A DNA stretch of 64,000 nt from contig NZ_JACHJU010000001.1 of NCBI RefSeq assembly GCF_014203795.1, forward strand, positions 1,240,001-1,304,000, read 5' to 3'. Origin of the DNA: Streptosporangium album. GTDB taxonomy: Bacteria > Actinomycetota > Actinomycetes > Streptosporangiales > Streptosporangiaceae. The translations under genes were made by a program, and so were the position numbers. The notes under the pieces were generated by a model. It was not told the origin of the DNA, searched no databases, and saw nothing but the letters and a program-made list of their open reading frames with translations. Shown one piece after another: positions 26,093 to 34,944 of this stretch. Position 1 is the stretch's first letter. Every line of letters starts with the position of its first letter.

Positions 26093-26683
26093 TCACTGGC
26101 CCAGCAGTGCCAGCATCTGCTTGATCTGGGCCGCACGTGAGGCCTCGATCCGCGCCGCCAGGGCTTTGACCTCGGGATTCAGTCCGGTGGCCGTCTCCAC
26201 TCGGGCCATCTGAACGGCATCGTCCTGCTGGGCGATCATCATGTTGAGGAACGTGGTCTCGAAGTCGGCCGGGTCCGCGTCCGCGACCGCGGCGATCTCC
26301 GCCCTGCTCACACCCGGCATGCCCCCGTGGGCGGCGTGCTCACCGGCCTCCGCGGTGACGGGCCGGCCCCACCCGGTCAACCGGGCGGTCATCGACGCGG
26401 CCTCCGCCTCCTGGGTGGTGGCGATCGCCGCGGCCAGCGTCCTGACCTCCGGACGGACGGGCCTGCCCGGCGCCAGCCGTACCAGCTCCACGCCCTGGCC
26501 GTTGTGGGCCGCCATCATCTGCAGGAACATCACGTCGGCGGGGCTGAAGTCCTCGCCCGCGACGCGCCCGGTGGCCACGGCGCCGTGCGCTCCGTGTCCG
26601 CCTCCGTGCAGCTCCTGGAGGCTGTGGGCACCGCAGCCGGCAAGGAGGAGGACCCCCAGGACGACCAGGAAAGCGCGCTTCAC
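26093..26683 (-). CDS. DUF305 lipoprotein
   Basis: 196 residues from a GTG at 26683 with AAAGGAG upstream. The signal ends in a lipobox LLAGC (Cys17), so it is anchored outside the membrane. The mature part is a DUF305 duplicated four-helix fold: DFSPADVMFLQMMAAHNGQGVEL and TTFLNMMIAQQDDAVQMARVE, each with the recurring MMxxHxxA-type pattern (the second copy has Gln where His is usual). A His-rich stretch (GGGHGAHG) follows the lipid anchor. DUF305 proteins are often found near copper genes; here the neighbour is a copper-dependent AA10 enzyme, so a role in metal handling is possible but unproven. Confidence 0.85.
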   Translation of the reverse strand: MKRAFLVVLGVLLLAGCGAHSLQELHGGGHGAHGAVATGRVAGEDFSPADVMFLQMMAAHNGQGVELVRLAPGRPVRPEVRTLAAAIATTQEAEAASMTARLTGWGRPVTAEAGEHAAHGGMPGVSRAEIAAVADADPADFETTFLNMMIAQQDDAVQMARVETATGLNPEVKALAARIEASRAAQIKQMLALLGQ

Positions 26684-26745
26684 CGTGGACTCCTTTCCGA
26701 GGGGGGCGTGACCGGGACGGCAGCGTCCGCCCCGGTCACGCAGGG

Positions 26746-27600
26746 TCAGACGCGCTGCCAGAGCGCGGGGACGTTCGGCGGCTCCCAGCCCGGCAGCGCG
26801 GTGTGCGGCTGCAGGCACTGGTAGGTCAGACCGCCGTAGGTCACGCGTGCGCCCGCCGCGTAGGCGGTGCCCGCGCTCCAGGTGCCGCCCGGCTGGGTCG
26901 AGGTCGGCGTGGGGGTCGGTGTCGGCGTGGGGGTGGGCGTCGGGGTGGGGGTGGGCGTCGGGGTGGTGCCACCGCCGAAGTCCACGTCGGAGCAGGTGTA
27001 GAAGGCTTCGGTGCTGCCGACCACGCGCTGCCAGATGGAGTAGATGAGCTGGCGGCCGCTGCGCTGCGGGAGGTTGATCGTCCAGTTGGTGAACGTGGTG
27101 GGGTTCTGGTTGTTGAACGTCTGGATGTGCTCCAGGTCCGACCAGCGCAGCGGCTGGGTCGGGTTCCAGCTCTGCTTGGTGATGTAGAACTCGAAGTTGC
27201 TGTTCGCGTGGGGTGCGGTCGCGTGATAGGTGATCGTCAGCGGCCCCGGGGAGACGCGTGTGGCGGGCCAGTCGGCTCTGGCGAGGTCGAGCCCGCGATA
27301 CTTGTCCCGCCCGGCGCTGCACAGCTTGCCGTCGGGGATGATCGCACGGTGGTTGCCGCCCGCCTCAAGCCGGGAGACCTCGTTCCAGTCGTAGAACGCC
27401 TGGGTGCCGCCGGCCGCGACGGCCGCCTTGCACGCCGCCGACGTCGGGGCCTCCGGGCCTTCCGTCTTGCAGACGTAGGCGCGGCTGGGTGGGTTCGACA
27501 TGGTTCCGTGGGCGGCTGCCGGAGCGGACGGCAATAGGACGAGCAGGGAACCGACGGTGAGTGCGGCGGCGCCGGTGGCCACCTTGTGTCGCAGGTGCAC
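26746..27600 (-). CDS. AA10 lytic polysaccharide monooxygenase with C-terminal CBM5/12 domain
   Basis: Secreted copper enzyme that oxidatively breaks crystalline chitin or cellulose. The GTG at 27600 (GGAGGAG upstream) gives a 284-residue protein whose signal ends exactly before His31 (AAA-HGTM), the obligatory N-terminal copper ligand. The second brace His is in TAPHANSNFEFYI (His131) and the axial Phe in CSDVDF (about 208). A Pro-Thr linker (214-236) leads to a short CBM5/12-type domain with WSAGTAYAAGARVTYGG and the final PALWQRV. CBM5/12 modules bind mainly chitin, so chitin is the likeliest substrate. Upstream DNA at 27661-27690 is AT-rich with a direct repeat. Confidence 0.92.
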   Translation of the reverse strand: MHLRHKVATGAAALTVGSLLVLLPSAPAAAHGTMSNPPSRAYVCKTEGPEAPTSAACKAAVAAGGTQAFYDWNEVSRLEAGGNHRAIIPDGKLCSAGRDKYRGLDLARADWPATRVSPGPLTITYHATAPHANSNFEFYITKQSWNPTQPLRWSDLEHIQTFNNQNPTTFTNWTINLPQRSGRQLIYSIWQRVVGSTEAFYTCSDVDFGGGTTPTPTPTPTPTPTPTPTPTPTSTQPGGTWSAGTAYAAGARVTYGGLTYQCLQPHTALPGWEPPNVPALWQRV

Positions 27601-27660
27601 GTGGACTCCTCCTGCAGGGGGTGGAGGGAGGGACATGTCCAACGGCCGACGGATAGCGCG

Positions 27661-27690
27661 TTATTAATAAGAAACCTTACTAAGAATTAG
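27661..27690. promoter_or_regulatory. AT-rich regulatory stretch upstream of the AA10 gene
   Basis: TTATTAATAA palindrome (27661-27670) and a direct repeat TAATAAGAA / TACTAAGAA (27665-27673, 27678-27686), about 65 nt before the AA10 start. Strongly AT-rich in a GC-rich genome, as expected for a regulatory site. The regulator is unknown. Confidence 0.5.
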
Positions 27691-27894
27691 GCCTCCAATG
27701 CCATACGTTGCGATACATCCGAAGAAGAATCCCGCACCCTCGGCGTCCGAGTGCCGACGATCATGAGCCGGACGTCTCGACCGGGGTTCACGCGGCTCCC
27801 GCCGTGCACCGGCGGGAGGAACGGCCCGGCGGCACCGGCCCCGCCCCCGTGATGGGGCCGGGCCGCCCTCGGCGGGGACGGACCCTCGGTGAGG

Positions 27895-28260
27895 TCAGTA
27901 GAAGGCGTAGCACTCGACTTCTGATCGGCGCCGCGTCAGCCCCTCCTCCACCGAGTGCTGGACACATGCGGCCTCTCGCTTGCTGAGCGTCAGCTCCCCG
28001 CACACCGTGACCCCGGAGTACGTCCGGCAGTCCAGGGCGGAGTTCTCCCCGTCGACGCGGTAGGTGTCCCTGACCACGGCCCGGCACTCGCTGCGCAACC
28101 GCGCCGAATCGGCGTACCTGCACTGGTTGAGCAGAACCTGGTACTGGTCCCGGCCCACCGGGGTCTTCTTGTTCGACGCCTGTGCCGACATCTCCATGAC
28201 GACGATTCCCAGAAAGGCGATCACGAGCAGCGCTACCGCGCACATGAGCTTTCTCACCAT
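27895..28260 (-). CDS. small exported or membrane-anchored cysteine-rich protein
   Basis: 121 residues from ATG 28260. It begins MVRKLMCAVALLVIAFLGIVVMEMS, a single membrane anchor or uncleaved signal, followed by a soluble domain of about 90 residues with six cysteines (NQCRYAD, SECRAV, LDCRTY, TVCGEL, AACVQH, VECYAF) that could form three disulphides outside the cell. No family recognised. Third-base GC bias supports coding. Isolated from its neighbours. Confidence 0.65.
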   Translation of the reverse strand: MVRKLMCAVALLVIAFLGIVVMEMSAQASNKKTPVGRDQYQVLLNQCRYADSARLRSECRAVVRDTYRVDGENSALDCRTYSGVTVCGELTLSKREAACVQHSVEEGLTRRRSEVECYAFY

Positions 28261-28424
28261 GGCTCCCCCCGCCATACGGCCCCCTAAAACGGACTTTACA
28301 GGGGAAATGTCACTTTTTGTGCTCGTACCACCTACTTATCGTGGTCAAACCTCAGTGTCCACAGCAGTCCGTCCACGACGAGGGTCTCCGTGCGCACAGA
28401 GAACGGCTCCGCCGCGCCCACGGC

Positions 28425-29333
28425 TCAGGCGACGGTCAGAACGACCTTGCCGCGGCCGTGACGGGTCTCGACCTCACGGTGGGCGTCGGCGGCCCGTTCC
28501 AGCAGGTAGGTACCGCGGATGTGGAAGGTGAGCCTGCCGTCGGCGTAGAGGTCGGCGAGCTCGGCGAGCCTGGACGCCAGCCGCACCCCCCGAGTCAGCT
28601 GGACGCCCAGTCCCTCCGCCCTGTCGTGGTCGACCAGCGTGACGATGCGGTCCCCCTTCACCAGCCGCAGCGACACGTCGAGCGCCTCACCGCCGGCGCC
28701 GTCCAGGATCATGTCGACCCCGCCGGGGGCCAGGGCGTGCACGCGCTCCAGCAGGCCCTCGCCGTACGCGACGGGGATCGCGCCGAGCGAGGACAGGTAG
28801 CCGTGGTTCTCCTCGCGCGCGGTGCCGATGACCGTCGCCCCCCACAGCCGGGCGAGCTGCACCGCCGCGGTGCCGACCGAGCCGGCGGCGGCGTGGATCA
28901 GGACCGTGTCGCCCTCCCCCACCCCGAGCTGCGTCAGGGCGATATGGGCCGTCTGGGCGCCGGCGGTGAAGCCGCCCGCCACCTCCCAGGGCATGTTCGC
29001 GGGCTTGGCCGTGACGCTGTCGGCCGGGACCACCACGTATTCGGCGTAGGACCCCAGCAGTTGGAAGCCCAGCACCTCGTCCCCGGCGGAGAACCCGTCC
29101 ACCCCCTCCCCCACCTGGTCGACGACCCCGGCGAACTCGTTGCCGGGGATGCGGGGCAGATCACCGGCCACCCCGGGCGGGACCCATCCCTCGCGGACGG
29201 CCAGGTCGAACGGCTGCACCCCGGCCGCCTTCACCCGCACCCGCACCTGGCCCGCACCGGCCTCGGGGGTCTCGAACTCCATGACCCGCAGCACCTCGGG
29301 TCCGCCGAACTCAGAAAAAGCAGCGGCCTTCAT
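28425..29333 (-). CDS. zinc-independent quinone oxidoreductase-type MDR protein
   Basis: Medium-chain dehydrogenase/reductase of 302 residues, NADPH-dependent by its HAAAGSVGTAAVQLARLWGA nucleotide-binding motif (AxxGxxG). It has the quinone-oxidoreductase start KAAAFSEFGGPEVLRV and PRIPGNEFAGVV, and lacks the zinc ligands of alcohol dehydrogenases. ATG 29333 has GAAGGGA upstream. Substrates are probably quinones or alpha,beta-unsaturated carbonyls. Single gene. Confidence 0.88.
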   Translation of the reverse strand: MKAAAFSEFGGPEVLRVMEFETPEAGAGQVRVRVKAAGVQPFDLAVREGWVPPGVAGDLPRIPGNEFAGVVDQVGEGVDGFSAGDEVLGFQLLGSYAEYVVVPADSVTAKPANMPWEVAGGFTAGAQTAHIALTQLGVGEGDTVLIHAAAGSVGTAAVQLARLWGATVIGTAREENHGYLSSLGAIPVAYGEGLLERVHALAPGGVDMILDGAGGEALDVSLRLVKGDRIVTLVDHDRAEGLGVQLTRGVRLASRLAELADLYADGRLTFHIRGTYLLERAADAHREVETRHGRGKVVLTVA

Positions 29334-29510
29334 CGGAAATCCCTTCACTCGTTTCATCGATCCCCACTGTGCAACCTCAACCAAAATTGAGGTCAACAGG
29401 CGCGAAGGGCCGGCGCTCTTCCCGGCGACCGGACCACGACGAGGATCCCCGGCCGGCTGCGCGACCGGGGGTCCTCGTCCGCGGGACCTACCGCTGCGGG
29501 CCTGCGGGAT

Positions 29511-30190
29511 CTACCTGCCGTAGACCTCCGTTTCCCATAGGGAGTAGCCCCAGACGGTGGCACGCTGGGTGCCGTACACCCGCACGTGACGGGCGCTCAC
29601 CGCCGGGAAGTTGCCGGCCGTCTTCGCACCGTGCGCGGCGGTCTTGTCGAACAGGGCGACGCCCTGGGCGGTGGTGTAGTGCTCGGCCTGCCGGCTCTTC
29701 GGCTGGGTGACGTGCTGGGTGTGGGTGGTGAGACCGCCGCCGTGCAGTACGGCCAGCCGTAGAAACCCGGCCCGGTGATCCGGTCGAACTCGACCTGGCC
29801 ACCCGGCCCCCGGGGACCGGCCGCACCCGCGTCGGGGCCGTAGTCGCCGAGGTAGACCACGCCGGTCGCCTTGTCGACGCTCATCCGGAACGGGTTGCGG
29901 AAGCCCATCGCGTAGATCTCCGGGCGGGTGCCCGCCGTTCCCTGGGGGAACATGTTCCCGGCCGGGATCGAGTACGACCCGTCGGCGTTGACCTTGATCC
30001 GGAGCAGCTTGCCGCGCAGGTCGTCGGTGTTGGCGGCGCCCCGCTGCGCGTCGAGCGTGCCGTCGGTGTTCAGCCTGAAGCGCGACAGCCGGTTGACGCC
30101 GTCTAAGCGGGCGATGTCGGCCGCGGTGCCGTCGAGCGGGGTGTTGCCCGGAGGGGTGGACAGCGGCGGCGCGTAGTAGAGGCCATGGCG
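29511..30190 (-). pseudogene. PQQ-type sugar dehydrogenase / discoidin-domain gene remnant
   Basis: One part (about 29720-30180) encodes recognisable but interrupted pieces of a PQQ-dependent sugar dehydrogenase as found in large secreted ThuA-type proteins: [49 protein letters not shown] and [10 protein letters not shown]. Expected intervening segments are missing. After a frame change (about 29720) a second piece ends in RHVRVYGTQRATVWGYSLWE, a discoidin-domain strand closely like the two in the GH16 gene next door. No intact start or full domain is present. A deletion-eroded secreted enzyme gene, originally adjacent to GH16. Confidence 0.75.
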
Positions 30191-30279
30191 GAGTTCCAGG
30201 TCTCAGCGGGGGGTGTCAGATCCTGCGGGGAAGGCGGGCCGGTGGCCCGGGGTGCGGGCCCCGGGCCACCGGCCGGACG

Positions 30280-32031
30280 TCACTGGTAGACGCGTACGTA
30301 GTCGACGAGCATCTTCTGGGGGAAGACCGAGGTGGCGTCCGGCGGACCCGGCCAGTCACCGCCCACGGCGTTGTTCAGGATGACGAAGAACGGATGGTCG
30401 AAGACCCACGGGCCGCGGGTGGCCTCCAGCTGGGCGCGGTCGACCTGGTGGATGAGGTTGCCGTCGACGGTGAACCGCATGCCCTTGCTGTTCCAGTCGA
30501 CGGCGAACACATGGAAGGCGTCGGCGAAGTCGCCTGCGATCGTGTACGGCGAGCCGAACCCGCCGGCGCCGAAGTACGCCGGGGCGTGGATGGTGGAGTA
30601 GACCTTGTTCGGCTCCTTGCCGATGTGCTCCATGATGTCGATCTCACCCACGTACGGCCAGGGCCTTCCCTGGTCGAAGAAGTCGGCGCCGAGCATCCAG
30701 AACGCCGGCCACAGGCCCTTGGTGCCCGACACCTTGATCCGCGCCTCGACCCGGCCGTAGGTGAAGCTGAACTTGCCGTAGGTGTTGATCCGGGAGGAGG
30801 TGTACTGGCAGGTGGTGCTGCCGCCGCTCAGCGGGTCGGGAGGGCAGGCGGAGCCCGGCGTGACCTGCCTGCGGGCCTCCATGACGAGGTTGCCGCCGCC
30901 GTCCATGGTGGCGTTGTCGTTGTTGGTGTAGTACTGCAGCTCGTTGTTGACGCCCGGACCGGTCTCGGGCTTCCACTTGGCCGCGTCGGGTCTGGTGCCG
31001 GCCGCTCCGTTGAACTCGTCGCTCCAGACGAGCCTCGGCGGGTCGGCGGGGTCGGGCGGGAGCGGGGGCGGCGTTATCGGGGCGCCTCCGGTGCCGTAGA
31101 CCTGGAACTCCCACAGCGAGTAGCCGTACGGGGTGGCCCGCTGCGTGCCGTACATCCGGACGTACCGGCCGGTCCCGCTGACGTTGAGGGTCTGCTTGAA
31201 GCCGGTGCCGGTCGTGGTGGAGTAGATCGAGGTCCAGTTGGCCGCGTCGGGTGAGACCTGGATCTGGAACGACTTGGCGTAGGCCGGGTCCCACTGCAGC
31301 ACGACCTGCTTGATCTGCGCGGTCGCGCCGAGGTCGACGGAGATCCAGCCCGGGTCCACCCAGCCGGTGGTGGAGCTGGTCGCCCAGCGGGAGGCGGGGT
31401 CGCGGTCGAACGCCCTCGCCGGGATGCAGTTCTGGCAGTTCTGGTCGCTCTGCGAGGACGAGGCGGTACCCGGTCTGCCGTACGAGAGCAGCTTGTCGCC
31501 GCCCGGAACGGTCGGGGTGGGCGTGGGCGACGGGCCGCCGAGGGTGCCGTAGACCTGGAACTCCCACAGGGAGTAGCCGTACTGGGTGGAGCGCTGCGTG
31601 CCGTACATCCGGACGTACCGGCCGGAACCGCTGACGTTCAGGGTCTGCGTGCCGCCCGTTCCGGTGGTGGTGGAGTAGATCGAGGTCCAGTTGGCCGCGT
31701 CGGGTGAGACCTGGATCTGGAACGCCTTGCCGTAGGCGGTCTCCCAGTTCAGCGCCACCTGGGTGACGCTGGCGACGGCCCCGAGATCGACCTGGATCCA
31801 CTGCGGATCGCTGAAGGCGCTGGACCAGCGCGTTCCAGGGTTGCCGTCCACGGCCGCGGACGCGGGGAAGACCGCGTTCTCCGCCGACGACGCCGTGACC
31901 GGTCTGCCCTGGGACAGCAGGGTGTCGGCGGCCGTGGCTGCCGGGATGGCGAACAGGGACAGGACGAGGGCGGCCGCCGCGGCGACGAGCAGGACCAGGC
32001 GGTGGCGGCCGGGGCTTCGGGACGAGTGCAT
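30280..32031 (-). CDS. secreted GH16 beta-1,3-glucanase with two discoidin (F5/8 type C) domains
   Basis: 583-residue exported laminarinase-type enzyme. The signal peptide ends at ATAA (residue 35). Two discoidin/CBM32-like domains occupy about 36-163 and 178-313, joined by a Pro-Thr linker; both end in RYVRMYGTQR..YGYSLWEFQVYG. The GH16 catalytic domain (335-583) contains GEIDIMEH: Glu463 (nucleophile), Asp465 and Glu468 (acid/base). ATG 32031 has GAGGAG upstream. A GAGAGCGCTCTC palindrome 45-56 nt before the start matches the one before GH81, so both glucanases should answer to the same repressor. Confidence 0.93.
   Translation of the reverse strand: MHSSRSPGRHRLVLLVAAAAALVLSLFAIPAATAADTLLSQGRPVTASSAENAVFPASAAVDGNPGTRWSSAFSDPQWIQVDLGAVASVTQVALNWETAYGKAFQIQVSPDAANWTSIYSTTTGTGGTQTLNVSGSGRYVRMYGTQRSTQYGYSLWEFQVYGTLGGPSPTPTPTVPGGDKLLSYGRPGTASSSQSDQNCQNCIPARAFDRDPASRWATSSTTGWVDPGWISVDLGATAQIKQVVLQWDPAYAKSFQIQVSPDAANWTSIYSTTTGTGFKQTLNVSGTGRYVRMYGTQRATPYGYSLWEFQVYGTGGAPITPPPLPPDPADPPRLVWSDEFNGAAGTRPDAAKWKPETGPGVNNELQYYTNNDNATMDGGGNLVMEARRQVTPGSACPPDPLSGGSTTCQYTSSRINTYGKFSFTYGRVEARIKVSGTKGLWPAFWMLGADFFDQGRPWPYVGEIDIMEHIGKEPNKVYSTIHAPAYFGAGGFGSPYTIAGDFADAFHVFAVDWNSKGMRFTVDGNLIHQVDRAQLEATRGPWVFDHPFFVILNNAVGGDWPGPPDATSVFPQKMLVDYVRVYQ
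31091..31737. repeat. duplicated discoidin-domain DNA inside the GH16 gene
   Basis: Segments 31091-31284 and 31544-31737 are nearly identical at the nucleotide level, including synonymous positions, so the two binding domains arose by recent tandem duplication or are kept alike by gene conversion. Confidence 0.8.
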
Positions 32032-32075
32032 CGCGTCTCCTCGCGAGGGTGGGGGTGCCGGCTGGCAACAAGCTG

Positions 32076-32197
32076 GAGAGCGCTCTCTCAAGCAGAGATT
32101 GCTCTTGTCGGGCAGGACTGTCAAGGGCTTGGTTAACCTGACGGAAACAGCGCGAATATCGGCGGAAAACCGTCTTCGCACCTCAGGGAGCGCTCTC
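32076..32197. promoter_or_regulatory. GAGCGCTC-core operators of the GH16 gene
   Basis: Perfect palindrome GAGAGCGCTCTC at 32076-32087, about 45 nt upstream of the GH16 ATG, and a second, less symmetric GGGAGCGCTCTC at 32186-32197. Same core as at 20611, 20766 and 20810. Confidence 0.8.
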
Positions 32198-32230
32198 TTA
32201 ACAGCCGAAGTCAAGCGGCGGTCAGGGGCG

Positions 32231-33244
32231 TCAGCCGTGCGCGCCCGGGTCGTGCAGCGAGCGGCGCTGCAGCACGAACAGCCAGGCCATCGACGGCAGC
32301 ACCAGCAGCGCGCCCACGGCGAGCACGAGGAGCGTGGCGTGGAGGACCGCCGGAACCGCGGCGGCCTCATCGACGGTGAGAGAGGGGTGGAGCATGACCG
32401 GATACTGCGCCAGCGGCCATCCCCACACCACCGCGGCGACGGCCAGCGCGGCGGTGACCCGGACGGACAGGTAGTGCCGCCGCCAGAGCAGGACCAGGGA
32501 GAGCAGGCCCAGTACGGCTCCGGCGACGACGAGGGCCAGTGCCCGATGGGTGAGGCCGTCGAACAGCCGGGGGGCGTCCCAGCGGATCACGGAGATGCCG
32601 CCGAGCGCGACGGCGCCCACCACGAGACCCGTGGCCAGGGCACGGTGCCGGAACCTCCCGGCCAGCTCGGGTGACCCGGCCCGCACCGCGTCGTCGCACA
32701 GGTAGACCGCGGCGAGGTAGGCGCACACGGCCACCGCGAGGACCCCGCCGAGCAGCGAGGTCGGGTTGAGCCAGCTCCTCAGGAGGTCTCCGGCCGCCAG
32801 CCCCGGAGGGACCCGCCCCGAGGCGACCGCCCCGGCGACCGCGCCCAGGAAGAAGGGCGTCAGGACGGAGGAGGTGGCGAAGGCCGCGCCGAACAGGCGT
32901 TGCTGCCACAGTTCCGTGCTGGCCTTACGGAAGGCGAAGGCCGCGCCCCGGGCGATGATGCCGAGCGCCGCCAGCGTCAGCGGGATGTAGAGCGTGGACA
33001 TCACCGCGGCGAACACCGGCGGGAAACCGGTCCACAGCACGACGATCACGAAGATCAGCCAGACGTGGTTGGCCTCCCACACCGGCCCGATGGAGTGTTC
33101 GATGAGGCGCCGCTGGGGCATGCCGGCACGGCTGCGCCCCGCCAGCAGATCCCAGATGCCGCCGCCGAAGTCGGCTCCGGCCAGCAGCGCGTACAGCGTC
33201 ACGCCCACCCACATCACGACCAGCAGGACCTGCGCCGCGTCCAT
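32231..33244 (-). CDS. cydB: cytochrome bd ubiquinol oxidase subunit II
   Basis: Membrane subunit of the bd-type terminal oxidase, 337 residues with eight or nine hydrophobic helices. It has the family opening LYALLAGADFGGGIWDLLAG and the conserved EHSIGPVWEANHVWLIF and WTGFPPVFAAV segments. It starts four nt after the subunit I stop codon, so the two are one transcript. It pairs with the gene at 33249 to make a quinol:oxygen oxidoreductase with high oxygen affinity. No cydCD assembly transporter is seen nearby. Confidence 0.93.
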   Translation of the reverse strand: MDAAQVLLVVMWVGVTLYALLAGADFGGGIWDLLAGRSRAGMPQRRLIEHSIGPVWEANHVWLIFVIVVLWTGFPPVFAAVMSTLYIPLTLAALGIIARGAAFAFRKASTELWQQRLFGAAFATSSVLTPFFLGAVAGAVASGRVPPGLAAGDLLRSWLNPTSLLGGVLAVAVCAYLAAVYLCDDAVRAGSPELAGRFRHRALATGLVVGAVALGGISVIRWDAPRLFDGLTHRALALVVAGAVLGLLSLVLLWRRHYLSVRVTAALAVAAVVWGWPLAQYPVMLHPSLTVDEAAAVPAVLHATLLVLAVGALLVLPSMAWLFVLQRRSLHDPGAHG

Positions 33245-33248
33245 GGGA

Positions 33249-34622
33249 TCACTCCGGTTCCTGGGGAGCGTACGCCGCCGCCCGGGGAGCGGGCTCCTGC
33301 TCCCGGGGAGCGCCCGCCATGCGCCGCAGGACGTAGACGGTGGCGACGGTCAGGAACACGTAGACCAGCGCGACGATGACGGCCCCGGCCCACAGGCCGG
33401 GCGCCGGATTGACCGCGTCCAGCGTGCGCAGCCTGCCGTACACCACCCATGGCTGCCGGCCGACCTCCGTCACGATCCAGCCGGTCTCCAGCGCGAGGAC
33501 CGCGGCCACCCCGGAGAGGGCCGCGAACCTCAGAAACCACCGGGAGCGGGGCAGGTCGCGCCGGCGCCACCACGCGAACGCGTACCAGGCCGCCAGCAGG
33601 AACAGGAGGGAGCCCATCCCCACCATCGTGTCGAAGGCCAGATGGACGGGGGTGACCGGTGGACGGTCGGCCACCGGCACCCGGTCGAGCCCCTGGACCA
33701 CGGTGCTCGGGCTATGGCCCACCAGCAGGGACAGGCCGCTCGGGATCTCGACCGCGTAGCGCAGCCGGCCGTCGGCCACGAATCCGCCCAGGCTGAGCGG
33801 CGCGTTCGGTCCGGTGCGGAAGAGCCCCTCCGCCGCGGCGAGCTTGGTCGGCTGGCGCTCCGCCAGGAACTTGGCCGCGTAGTCGCCCAGGAATATCTGG
33901 ATCGGGGCGAAGACGGCCGCCATCGTGAAAGGGATCATGAATCCCAGACGGTGGTAGCGGTCCCGCCGCCCGCGCAGCATCGCCACGGCGTACACCGAGG
34001 CGGTGCCGAACCCGGCGACCATGAACGCCGCCACGATCATGTGCAGCGTCTGCGGCGGCGTGGCCGGGTTGAACATGGCCCGCCACGGGGCCACCTGCGT
34101 CACCCTGCCGTTCTCCATCACGAACCCGACCGGCTGGTTCATCCACGCGTTGGCGGTCACCACGAAGAACGCCGAGGCCACCCCGGCGACCAGCACGGGC
34201 ACCCCGCTCAGCAGATGGACCCGGGGCGGCAGGCGATCCCAGGCGTAGAGGTAGGCGCCGATGAAGATGGCCTCGACGAAGAAGGCGATCCCCTCCAGCG
34301 CGAAGGGGAGGCCGATCACCTGACCGTAGGTGCCCATGAGTCCCGGCCAGAGCAGGCCCATCTCGAAGCTGAGAATCGTCCCCGAGACCGCCCCCACCGC
34401 GAACAGCACACCCGCCACCTTGGCCCACTGCCGGGCCAGTCGCAGGAGGGCGTCGTCGCCGGTACGGATCGCCCGCCACTCGGCGGACAGCAGCAGTGCG
34501 GGCATCCCCACGCCGAAACAGGCCAGCACGATGTGCCAGCCCAGCGAGAGGGCCATCTGCATGCGCGCCGCGGCCAGGTCCGCCGCGCCGGCCGGACCCG
34601 CCAGGGCCACGAGCCCCGTCAC
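33249..34622 (-). CDS. cydA: cytochrome bd ubiquinol oxidase subunit I
   Basis: Haem-carrying subunit of the bd oxidase, 457 residues if translation begins at the GTG 34622 (VTGLVALAGPAG). Family features: ARMQMALSLGWHIVLA with the haem b595 ligand region, the stretch FEMGLLWP.LMGTYGQVIGLPFALEGIAFFVEA, and WVVYGRLRT near the end. It is at the short end for CydA and lacks a long quinol loop, resembling the short-Q-loop (CioA-like, cyanide-insensitive) branch. The ribosome site for 34622 is weak; other starts are possible. Operon with cydB. Confidence 0.9.
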   Translation of the reverse strand: MTGLVALAGPAGAADLAAARMQMALSLGWHIVLACFGVGMPALLLSAEWRAIRTGDDALLRLARQWAKVAGVLFAVGAVSGTILSFEMGLLWPGLMGTYGQVIGLPFALEGIAFFVEAIFIGAYLYAWDRLPPRVHLLSGVPVLVAGVASAFFVVTANAWMNQPVGFVMENGRVTQVAPWRAMFNPATPPQTLHMIVAAFMVAGFGTASVYAVAMLRGRRDRYHRLGFMIPFTMAAVFAPIQIFLGDYAAKFLAERQPTKLAAAEGLFRTGPNAPLSLGGFVADGRLRYAVEIPSGLSLLVGHSPSTVVQGLDRVPVADRPPVTPVHLAFDTMVGMGSLLFLLAAWYAFAWWRRRDLPRSRWFLRFAALSGVAAVLALETGWIVTEVGRQPWVVYGRLRTLDAVNPAPGLWAGAVIVALVYVFLTVATVYVLRRMAGAPREQEPAPRAAAYAPQEPE

Positions 34623-34907
34623 GGCGGCCGTCTGCTCTTTCCGGGATCTCCCCCGATCCTCATACAGGGCCCCTGCCCTCACCCGACAGTCGACAAACAG
34701 CGCCCGCGGCCCACCCGATGAGCTCTCACACCCGCATTGAGCTGCGCGGACACCGGACTTGATCATGTGTCCCCCGCCACGGCCCGGGGCCTTCGGCTCG
34801 GCGGCGAGCGGAAACCGCCCGCACGGCGCAGTACGGCTAAGCCTCGACTTCGGCGGCGGACCGCGCGGTCCGCACCGAGACCGGCCGGCCCGCAGGCGGC
34901 ATACGAC
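34623..34907. other. cyd promoter region
   Basis: About 285 bp between cydA and the tRNA terminator. No gene is supported. It should hold the cyd promoter. No TGTGAN6TCACA-type Rex site was found by eye. Confidence 0.45.
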
Positions 34908-34939
34908 GAAGCCCAGGTCGACGATGCGACCTGGGCTTC
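34908..34939 (-). terminator. terminator of the second tRNA-Lys gene
   Basis: 13-bp perfect stem GAAGCCCAGGTCG / CGACCTGGGCTTC with a 6-nt loop, directly after the tRNA on its strand. Confidence 0.85.
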
Positions 34940-34944
34940 TGTGG

